34,925 nt of DNA from Candidatus Bathyarchaeota archaeon (GTDB lineage: Archaea > Thermoproteota > Bathyarchaeia > Bathyarchaeales > Bathycorpusculaceae): contig DAOVGI010000031.1 in the NCBI GenBank assembly GCA_030672475.1, positions 1 to 34,925 of the forward strand. Direction: 5' to 3'. The stretch's first letter is position 1. The number at the start of each line of letters is the position of its first letter. Below, one piece after another: positions 27,860 to 34,925 of the stretch. The notes under the pieces were generated by a model. It made no database searches, was not told the DNA's origin, and was given only the letters and a program-made list of their open reading frames with translations. The translations under genes were made by a program, and so were the position numbers.

Positions 27860-28702
27860 CTAGTGAAGTGTTCGTGGAAGCCTAAAGTCAGCTCCTATTG
27901 TTCGATACTGAATTTTTATTGTGAATGGCATATTTCTTTTGTGTTCCATAGATAGCCACCTGAGCTTTATTCTGTTCACTAGCTCTTCGCTTATGTTCAA
28001 TTGTTGTGCTATATCTTTAATTTTCATGAAGTGTTCGAGACCGTAAAGAACGAGGTCAAGTGTATCATATTTTACTCCGAGCTCATCTTCTGCCAGTTGT
28101 CCGGGCCATAACCCTGGTGAGGCTGGTTTTGCCAATATTTCCTTTGGTATACCTATGTACTGTGCTAATTTTTTGACTTGCATCTTGTATAAATCCATTA
28201 TGGGTGATATGTCTGCTGCAACATCTCCCCATTTTGTGAAGTAACCCATCATTGCTTCAGATTTGTCTGAGCTGCCGCAAACAAGCATGTCAAGCTTATT
28301 AGCATAATAGTAATTGTAGATCATTCTTGTTCGTGCTTTTACGTTGCCTTTACAAAGCTTGTTCGTAATTTCAAAAATGGGTATTGAATTATAAAATTCT
28401 TCCAAGGTTCGTGTGATGTCAATCATTTCGGTTCTAAGCCCGAACTTTTCAGCTACCAGTTTCGCGTGTTCAGCATCTTTGATGTTGTCTGTTTCTTGTT
28501 CTGGCAGGAGAAGCCCGAGGACCTTGTCTCCACCTACAGCTGTCGCGGAAAGCGCTGCTGCAGTGCAACTATCTATCCCGCCCGATAATCCTAAAACTAT
28601 GCCTCTTGCTCCAGATCCTTCCAGATAATCCTTAATGAACCGTTCTATTTTTGTCTCCACTTCAGCCCAGTCTAGACACAGAACGGCTGGTTCCAATTTC
28701 AA
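27860..28702 (-). CDS. nadE: NAD+ synthetase
   Basis: GIVLGLSGGIDSCTAAAL (PP-loop), GLLLPEQETDNIKDAEHAKLVAEKFGL, NVKARTRMIYNYYYANKLDMLVCGSSDKSEAMMGYFTKWGD, KPASPGLWPGQLAEDELGVKYDTLD. Confidence 0.95.
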   Translation of the reverse strand: MKLEPAVLCLDWAEVETKIERFIKDYLEGSGARGIVLGLSGGIDSCTAAALSATAVGGDKVLGLLLPEQETDNIKDAEHAKLVAEKFGLRTEMIDITRTLEEFYNSIPIFEITNKLCKGNVKARTRMIYNYYYANKLDMLVCGSSDKSEAMMGYFTKWGDVAADISPIMDLYKMQVKKLAQYIGIPKEILAKPASPGLWPGQLAEDELGVKYDTLDLVLYGLEHFMKIKDIAQQLNISEELVNRIKLRWLSMEHKRNMPFTIKIQYRTIGADFRLPRTLH

Positions 28703-28741
28703 TGAGTTTCATCCTCATCGATTTATGGTGTAGGCGAATAT

Positions 28742-28951
28742 TTAAGGACAGACATCACGTTTTTTTGAACTCCATAATATAATGTGGCCAAAAAGGCTCT
28801 GTTTTTCATGCCATCTGCAGATTCCTGATGCGCACGCTTCTGAATACCGTGTGGCTATGACTTTATCCATCCCGTCGCGGATAGCTATTTCCCATGATGG
28901 GATTCCGTCCCTTTTCTACACGACCCCCCCATTTTTGCCGTGTCTCTTCAT
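28742..28951 (-). pseudogene. Hypothetical ORF interrupted by a single in-frame TAG (28916-28918)
   Basis: MKRHGKNGGVV*KRDGIPSWEIAIRDGMDKVIATRYSEACASGICRWHEKQSLFGHIILWSSKKRDVCP then TAA; the frame is also open upstream (...YWIQANDSAGRNSFHYRKY). Confidence 0.35.
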
Positions 28952-29219
28952 GTATTTGCGATAATGGAAAGAGTTTCTTCCAGCTGAGTCGTTTGCTTGA
29001 ATCCAGTAGCGTTGTCATATAGAAAGCCTTTTTCGAATTGTTGAAGCATGTTGTGCATCTAGCCAAACCATAATATATCCATTCCAGAATGTGCGTTAGG
29101 AAACCTCCATGTAGATATGAATAGCAGATAAGAGGATTTATGGGAAACGTCCAGACGTATCCAGGGACAAACATAAATAACTGATAAGGTGTGACTCTAA
29201 GGATAGAAGGATTCGGAGT

Positions 29220-29471
29220 ATGGGACGGAGAAGAAGGAAAGTTGTTCGCATGCCTAAGAAGCATCTGCCTAAATTCTTCTCTTGTCCTAGATGTGGAAAG
29301 GAAACAGTTAGGGTTAAAATTTTTCGTGATGAAGGTCGAGCCGTTGTAAGTTGTGGCAGTTGTGATGCAAGGGAAGAGTTTCAAGTTAGACTTGCGCAGA
29401 GCGAGGTTGATGTTTACTGCATGTTTACAGACAAGATCTACGGAAACTCTAAGAAGGTGCTGACCAGTTAG
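29220..29471 (+). CDS. Transcription elongation factor Elf1-like zinc-ribbon protein
   Basis: MGRRRRKVVRMPKKHLPKFFSCPRCGKETVRVKIFRDEGRAVVSCGSCDAREEF...VDVYCMFTDKIYG. Confidence 0.85.
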   Translation: MGRRRRKVVRMPKKHLPKFFSCPRCGKETVRVKIFRDEGRAVVSCGSCDAREEFQVRLAQSEVDVYCMFTDKIYGNSKKVLTS

Positions 29472-29472
29472 G

Positions 29473-30234
29473 TTGATTCTTATGTGTGGCTCTGTTGAAA
29501 GATATTTGCTCGAAAAAATCCAAGCTGAAGGAGCTATTCACATAGCTCTGATAGACCCTGAAAAGGTAACACCCGCAAAAGCTTCAAGCGTTGCTAGTAA
29601 AGCAGAATCAAGTGGCACATCGGCCATAATGATAGGAGGATCAACGTTTGCTTCGACAACTCATCTTGGCAATGTGATTAAGGCTGTTAAGCGTGCAGTA
29701 ATAATTCCAGTGATTCTCTTTCCGAACAATGTGACAGGTATAAGCCGTCACGCTGATGCCATATGGTTTATGTCTTTGTTAAATTCTGTTGACCCCTACT
29801 TCTTGATGGGTGCGCAGGTTTTAGGTGCTCCACTCGTTAAAAAATATGGTTTAGAACCGATTTCTCTTGGATATATCATTGTTGGTGATGGCGGTACTGC
29901 AGGTATAATCGGCAAAGCAGTGCCAGTGCCGTACGATAAGCCTAAACTTGCCGCCGCTCACGCCCTAGCAGGGCAATATCTAGGTATGCGCTTCATATAT
30001 TTGGAGGCAGGCTCTGGTGCCAAAAAACCTGTTCCTCCAGAAATGATTCATGTCGTTAAACGTTCCGTGGACATCCCTCTGATTGTTGGCGGGGGCATAA
30101 AGTCTAGAAGTCAAGCGTTGGCTGCAGCATCTGCTGGAGCAGATATAATAGTTACCGGCAATCTCGTAGAGAACACCAAAGTTAAACGTAAGGTTTCGGA
30201 GATTGTTGAAGGCATAAAAAGCTGTAGGATGTAA
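29473..30234 (+). CDS. Geranylgeranylglyceryl phosphate synthase family protein
   Basis: HIALIDPEKV, IMIGGSTFAS, ILFPNNVTGIS, YIIVGDGGTAGIIGKA, YLEAGSGA, PLIVGGGIKS, ADIIVTGNLVE. Confidence 0.94.
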   Translation: MILMCGSVERYLLEKIQAEGAIHIALIDPEKVTPAKASSVASKAESSGTSAIMIGGSTFASTTHLGNVIKAVKRAVIIPVILFPNNVTGISRHADAIWFMSLLNSVDPYFLMGAQVLGAPLVKKYGLEPISLGYIIVGDGGTAGIIGKAVPVPYDKPKLAAAHALAGQYLGMRFIYLEAGSGAKKPVPPEMIHVVKRSVDIPLIVGGGIKSRSQALAAASAGADIIVTGNLVENTKVKRKVSEIVEGIKSCRM

Positions 30235-30239
30235 GACCC

Positions 30240-30560
30240 TTGACGGCTTTTGAAAACTACTTCAGTTCGTTAAAGAAAGTCTTAGGAAACGAAGCTCTTT
30301 ATGATGTTTGGCCCGATTTTGAGGCTCAACATGATGAATATGAATATGCGTGGACAACATTAAGGGGATTGGGTGAAGTATTAATCCTAAACTGTGGTGT
30401 ATGTGATGGCCCTTCTGATTCAAGACATGCACGCTGTAGAGAATGCGTGGAGAAAAGAAGCAAAATAGCGAAAGACTCGTATCAAAAGGCAACTGGTCGC
30501 CCTAAAGAGAGCTGGTCTACACTATTTTTATGTAGAATTCACACGGATTCAGATTTCTAG
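30240..30560 (+). CDS. Hypothetical protein with CGVCDG...CRECVEKR cysteine motif
   Basis: 106 aa; two Cys pairs suggest metal binding; between the GGGPS-family and DP2 genes. Confidence 0.5.
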   Translation: MTAFENYFSSLKKVLGNEALYDVWPDFEAQHDEYEYAWTTLRGLGEVLILNCGVCDGPSDSRHARCRECVEKRSKIAKDSYQKATGRPKESWSTLFLCRIHTDSDF

Positions 30561-30649
30561 CAACAATAGCTTTTGATTTGTTTATGCGACAAAACCAAAA
30601 TAAGCCTTGGACCGATAAAAGAGTGCGGAGGCACAGTTTGAATAGCGAA

Positions 30650-33600
30650 ATGAGCGCGTCATATAAACAGTATCTGACAAGCTTGGAAATGAAACTAGTG
30701 CATTTGTATACTATAAGCGCAAAAGCTAAGGAAAAAGGGCTTGACCCAACATGTAAACCTGAATGTAAAATCGCCAAAGACCTAGCTGATCTTGTAGAGG
30801 GACTTGTTGGACCGGAAAGAGTTGCCGAAAGTATCAGAGAATTAGGTGCCAAACTTCCAAGGGAAGAATTAGCCTTCAAAATCGCTGAGGAAATCGTCTA
30901 CGGCAAGTTTGGACACATGGAACCTGAGGCTGTAGCGGAACATGCCGTACGAACTGCGTTGGCTATTCTGACGGAGGGGCTTACTGCTGCACCCTTACAG
31001 GGAGTAGCTCACGTGAAAATCAAAAACAACAGCGATCGAACAAAATATCTTGCAATTTATTTTGCGGGCCCTATACGTTCTGCTGGTGGGACAGACCAAG
31101 CTTTGACTCTGGTTATTGGAGATTTTGTGCGTAGATTGCTTGGGCTTGATCGATACAAGCCCACGGAAGAGGAAATCGCGCGTTTTATTGAGGAGGTAAG
31201 GGTTTATGAACGTTCCGTAAGCCGCTTCCAATATCATGTTTCAGATGAGGAATTACGTGAGGCGCTTGAATGGTTGCCGGTCGAGGTGACGGGAACGGAA
31301 TCTGATCCTGTGGAAATTTCTTCTTTCCGGAATCTCCCACGAATCGAAACAAACCACGTGAGGGGCGGGGCGTTGCGTGTTGTAAATGATGGAATTGTAG
31401 GGCGTTCAGCAAAGGTTTGGACAATTATTGAAAAGCTAGGAATTCAAGGCTGGGATTGGCTTAAAGAAATCCATCAAACATCTGGAAACAAAAAATCCGC
31501 GGGGTTCATGAATGATGTTATCGCAGGTCGCCCAATATTTTCGTTTCCATCCAGACGCGGGGGTTTTCGTCTGAGGTATGGCAGGGCACGAAATACTGGC
31601 TTGGCTGCTGTGGGTATTCATCCAGCTACCATGTATGTTCTTCAAGGTTTTCCAGCTGCAGGTACCCAATTACGTTTAGAAATGCCAGGAAAGGGTGGTA
31701 TTACCCTTCCAGTCGACACAATAGAACCTCCTATCGTTAGGTTGAAGGATGGTTCGGTTGTTCGAGTTTCTGCTGAAAACTTCAGTATGACGAAAGGCAA
31801 GATTGAGAAGATTCTGTTTCTGGGTGACATTTTGATTAGTTTTGGAGACTTCCTGTATAATAGTAAGACTCTTGCACCTTCCGGATATGTTGAGGAATGG
31901 TGGGTTGAGGACGTAAAGAAGGCGATACTGGAGAAGTTCCATCAAGATTTTAAGAAGGTAGCTGAAATCGTCGAGATTTCGTTGAAAAGGTTAAAAAATC
32001 TCTTAGAACACCCGTTTACCAACAAGCCTGATATTAAGGAAGCAATAGCTCTGTCGTCAACCTTGGGCGTGCCCCTCCACCCATCTTTCACCTTTTTTTG
32101 GTCGAACCTTGCGTCACTCAGAGAGCTTGAATTGTTGAGAAACTGGATTGTCAATTCAAACATATCATGCGAAGATGGTTTCGTTCGTAAGATCGTCGGA
32201 AAAATGGAGGCAAATGTTAAAACGGCTTTGGAAACAATATGCTTACCTCATAGAGTTATAGCTGAAAAAATTGTTGTTGAACATGATGATGCATCTGCGT
32301 TTGCGTTTTCGTTAGGTTATAGTGTATTGAAAGCAGATTTTTCTTCTGCACAATCGATATTAGAAGCTGTAAAGATGCTTTCAGGTGTACCCGTTAGAGA
32401 GAAAGCTCCTACCTTTGTGGGGGCACGGATGGGGAGACCTGAAAAGGCGAAAAGGCGTGAGATGAAACCTCTTGTACATGTTCTTTTTCCGGTTGGTTTG
32501 GCTGGAGGTTCTCGAAGAAATGTTGTTCAGGCCGCTAAGCGAGGGCCAGTCTCCGTGGAAGTTGTTAAACGCAAGTGCCCAATTTGCAGAACTTATACTC
32601 TTAGGATAAAGTGTCCAGCGTGTGATGCCGAAACCGTTGTTGAGAAGGTTTGTCCCAAATGTGGAAGAAGCGTAAAGGGGGATACATGCCCAATCTGCAA
32701 GGTTTCCGCCAAATCATACGAGAAACAAGCCATCAACTTTAAAGAGCTTCTTGAAAGCGCGTGTAATAGTCTAGGCGTTTCTATTCCGAAAATTCTGAAA
32801 GGTGTTAAGGGCCTGATTAACGAGTCAAAGACACCTGAGACAATTGAAAAAGGTGTTTTACGTGCCAAATATGATTTGTCAGTTTACAAAGATGGGACAA
32901 TTCGTTTTGATGCTACGAACGCTCCTTTAACACATTTCAAGCCTTCTGAAATTAAGGTTTCCATTGAGAAACTCAAGCAGCTTGGCTACACCTACGACGT
33001 TAATGGAGCACCTTTAACAGATACAAGCCAGATATGTGAACTGAAAATCCAAGATGTAGTCATTGCCAGAAAATGTGCAGAATACTTCATGCAGATCGCA
33101 AACTTCATTGACGAGCTCCTTAGGAAGGTTTATGATATTCCACCTTACTATAACATCAAGACTGTCGAAGACCTTGTGGGACATTTGATTTTTGGTTTAG
33201 CTCCCCACACTTGTGTGGGCATTTTGGGACGCATTGTAGGCTTCACAAATCTGAGTGTCTGTTATGCGCATCCAGTTTGGCATTCAGCCAAGCGGAGGGA
33301 CTGTGACGGCGACGAAGATGCGGTAATGCTTGCGTTAGACACCTTACTTAACTTCTCCCGTGAATATCTGCCTGCACAAATAGGCGGTATAATGGATGCT
33401 CCGTTGCTTTTGATTCCAGTAGTAAACACAAAAGAGGTGCAGAGACAAGTGCATGATGTTGATGTTGCTCGTGCTTACCCAGTTGAGTTCTATGAACAGA
33501 CTTGGGAAAACGCAGAAGCCAGACACGTCAGCGATCTCATGGACCTAATCGAGTATCGGCTAACGACTGAAGCACAGTTTGAAGGTTTTAGCTATACGAC

Positions 33601-34054
33601 CCCTGTTTCAAATGTTAATATGGGGAACTCCGAAAGTTCGTATAAACGGTTTAAGACAATGATCGAAAAGCTGGCCAGTCAACTTGACTTGGCTGAAAAG
33701 ATCGAGGCTGTCGACGCTGATGAAGTAGCCTTAAAGGTTTTGACGACACATTTTATCCGAGATATTGCTGGGAATCTTAGGGCTTTTTCAACTCAGGGTT
33801 TTAGGTGTAAATCATGTAATAGGCGTTTCCGACGTTTACCACTTCTCGGTAAATGTCCAGCGTGCGGTGGGGAGCTGATGTTGACAGTCTATCGAGGTGG
33901 TATAGAAAAGTACTTGGATGTGGCGCAACATTTGATTGAAAAGTATCGGCTGCCGCAGTATTATAAGCAGAGGATTATACTTGTGAGGGAGGAGATTAAC
34001 GCTTTGTTTGATAGTAAGAAGCCGAAGCAAGTCAGTCTGGTGGATTTTGTCTAG
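30650..34054 (+). CDS. polC: DNA polymerase D large subunit DP2, intein-free
   Basis: YFAGPIRSAGGTDQALTLVIGD, HPATMYVLQGFPAAGTQLRLEMPGKGG, HTCVGILGRIVGF, HSAKRRDCDGDEDAVMLALD, zinc ribbons CPICRTYTLRIKCPAC..CPKC..CPIC and CKSCNRRF..CPACGG. Likely start ATG 30650 (ORF opens at 30578). Confidence 0.96.
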   Translation: MSASYKQYLTSLEMKLVHLYTISAKAKEKGLDPTCKPECKIAKDLADLVEGLVGPERVAESIRELGAKLPREELAFKIAEEIVYGKFGHMEPEAVAEHAVRTALAILTEGLTAAPLQGVAHVKIKNNSDRTKYLAIYFAGPIRSAGGTDQALTLVIGDFVRRLLGLDRYKPTEEEIARFIEEVRVYERSVSRFQYHVSDEELREALEWLPVEVTGTESDPVEISSFRNLPRIETNHVRGGALRVVNDGIVGRSAKVWTIIEKLGIQGWDWLKEIHQTSGNKKSAGFMNDVIAGRPIFSFPSRRGGFRLRYGRARNTGLAAVGIHPATMYVLQGFPAAGTQLRLEMPGKGGITLPVDTIEPPIVRLKDGSVVRVSAENFSMTKGKIEKILFLGDILISFGDFLYNSKTLAPSGYVEEWWVEDVKKAILEKFHQDFKKVAEIVEISLKRLKNLLEHPFTNKPDIKEAIALSSTLGVPLHPSFTFFWSNLASLRELELLRNWIVNSNISCEDGFVRKIVGKMEANVKTALETICLPHRVIAEKIVVEHDDASAFAFSLGYSVLKADFSSAQSILEAVKMLSGVPVREKAPTFVGARMGRPEKAKRREMKPLVHVLFPVGLAGGSRRNVVQAAKRGPVSVEVVKRKCPICRTYTLRIKCPACDAETVVEKVCPKCGRSVKGDTCPICKVSAKSYEKQAINFKELLESACNSLGVSIPKILKGVKGLINESKTPETIEKGVLRAKYDLSVYKDGTIRFDATNAPLTHFKPSEIKVSIEKLKQLGYTYDVNGAPLTDTSQICELKIQDVVIARKCAEYFMQIANFIDELLRKVYDIPPYYNIKTVEDLVGHLIFGLAPHTCVGILGRIVGFTNLSVCYAHPVWHSAKRRDCDGDEDAVMLALDTLLNFSREYLPAQIGGIMDAPLLLIPVVNTKEVQRQVHDVDVARAYPVEFYEQTWENAEARHVSDLMDLIEYRLTTEAQFEGFSYTTPVSNVNMGNSESSYKRFKTMIEKLASQLDLAEKIEAVDADEVALKVLTTHFIRDIAGNLRAFSTQGFRCKSCNRRFRRLPLLGKCPACGGELMLTVYRGGIEKYLDVAQHLIEKYRLPQYYKQRIILVREEINALFDSKKPKQVSLVDFV

Positions 34055-34092
34055 AGGTGAACCTTTTTCTATGCTTAGGCATATAATGTTTT

Positions 34093-34365
34093 TTGGTGCA
34101 TATGGTTAATGAAGCATATCATCCTAATGCTTATTTGGTTAACTTTAGAAATGTAAAACCTGGTCTACGGGCTAGAACTCGCGTATTAAATGCTTTGGAG
34201 AGAGATACGGCCGATGCTAAAACACTTGCAAATCAGACGGGACTTCATTATGGGGTTGTCATGCATCATCTTAAACTCTTAGAAGTAAGGGAATTAGTGC
34301 AAAGGAGAGGGAGCAGACCATCAGTCTGGAAACTTACGGGTTTGGGGCAAAAGAGGTTACAGTGA
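34093..34365 (+). CDS. ArsR-like winged-helix protein
   Basis: RTRVLNALERDTADAKTLANQTGLHYGVVMHHLKLLEVRELVQRRGSRPSVWKLTGLGQKRL. Confidence 0.78.
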   Translation: MVHMVNEAYHPNAYLVNFRNVKPGLRARTRVLNALERDTADAKTLANQTGLHYGVVMHHLKLLEVRELVQRRGSRPSVWKLTGLGQKRLQ

Positions 34366-34419
34366 TAAACTTCTCTATCAGAGGGTAATTTAGCGCGCGC
34401 AGTAGGGATTCGAATAGCG

Positions 34420-34698
34420 TTATTTTGTGTCTCGTTTAAAGGTGCATTGGCAGGGTGAATGTCCACATTTTGGGCATTTGTCGTCATACTTGTCTAAGGC
34501 TGCCTTTTCAAGATCTACGTTGGTGACGTTTGCAAGTGAAGCCAACCATGCGATGACATCTGCAAACTCATTTTCCAAAGCTTTCTTATCACCTGTTTTC
34601 GATGCTTCCCCCAGTTCTTCCACCTCATCCACAAGCCAATCAAACGTTCCCACTATGCCACGTTCAGAGTCTCGATGGAAATATATACGCCGCATCAT
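34420..34698 (-). CDS. MazG-like nucleotide pyrophosphohydrolase with C-terminal Zn-binding tail
   Basis: TFDWLVDEVEELGEASKTGDKKALENEFADVIAWLASLANVTNVDLEKAA (EExxE...ExxD); tail CPKCGHSPCQC. Confidence 0.85.
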   Translation of the reverse strand: MMRRIYFHRDSERGIVGTFDWLVDEVEELGEASKTGDKKALENEFADVIAWLASLANVTNVDLEKAALDKYDDKCPKCGHSPCQCTFKRDTK

Positions 34699-34804
34699 AT
34701 CCTGAAATTCGCATATACGTATGCTTCCTCACCTCATACTGTCTGAAAATGTGTAAGCGATATTTAAAATAAACAGCAATCCAAACTTTAACGCAGGTGA
34801 AAAG

Positions 34805-34925
34805 ATGGCACTATCATTTGTAATTCGGAAGTATCAAGACAATGACAGAGAGCAATGCCGTACTCTATGGAGAGAGCTAACTGAGTGGCATCGTGAAATC
34901 TACCAAGATCCAAACATCGGCGGAG
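34805..34925 (+). CDS. Partial N-terminus, probably GNAT acetyltransferase
   Basis: MALSFVIRKYQDNDREQCRTLWRELTEWHREIYQDPNIGG runs off the window; start of a GNAT-like fold. Confidence 0.55.
   Translation, partial: MALSFVIRKYQDNDREQCRTLWRELTEWHREIYQDPNIGG

Noticed and set aside
28863-29384. 173-aa minus-strand ORF between nadE and Elf1
   Set aside because: Overlaps the Elf1-like CDS antisense and has no recognisable protein character; the alternative minus frame with one TAG is more protein-like.
30650-34054. Intein in DP2
   Set aside because: The active-site region RRDCDGDEDAVMLALD and flanks are contiguous and the protein length is normal for intein-free DP2.
34380-34425. Possible tRNA T-arm (GGGATTCGAATAGC)
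   Set aside because: No acceptor, D or anticodon arms can be paired around it.

Overview
This looks like an archaeal chromosomal segment. A TACK/Bathyarchaeia-like origin is my inference from gene content, not a measured placement. The backbone is a replication-associated region: PolD small subunit DP1 (19335-20891), an AT-rich cdc6/orc1 upstream region carrying inverted ORB-like elements (about 22372-23171, a probable oriC), Orc1/Cdc6 (21115-22371), a divergent winged-helix protein, a membrane-anchored coiled-coil winged-helix protein, and PolD large subunit DP2 (30650-34054). Other recognisable content: metallophosphoesterase, DUF123/GIY-YIG-like protein, an APH-family kinase interrupted by an in-frame TAG, a SAM-cycle pair (MTA/SAH/5'-dAdo deaminase and SAH hydrolase), an MgtE-like transporter with two PhoU/TrkA-C proteins, a secreted C1 peptidase with CARDB-like and dockerin domains, an intron-containing tRNA-Ser(CGA), two KaiC-like ATPases, a bactofilin-like 17-residue-repeat protein, an AbrB-PhoU regulator, a class I/II aminotransferase, a split NAD synthetase (NadE plus nitrilase-type amidase), Elf1, a GGGP-synthase family protein and a MazG-like protein. 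The observations I would check first are the putative oriC, the recurrent TAG-only interrupted reading frames, the TGTGAN heptad sites around the membrane-anchored wHTH gene, and the bactofilin-like repeat protein. All assignments come from reading the sequence and recalled family motifs; no searches were run.
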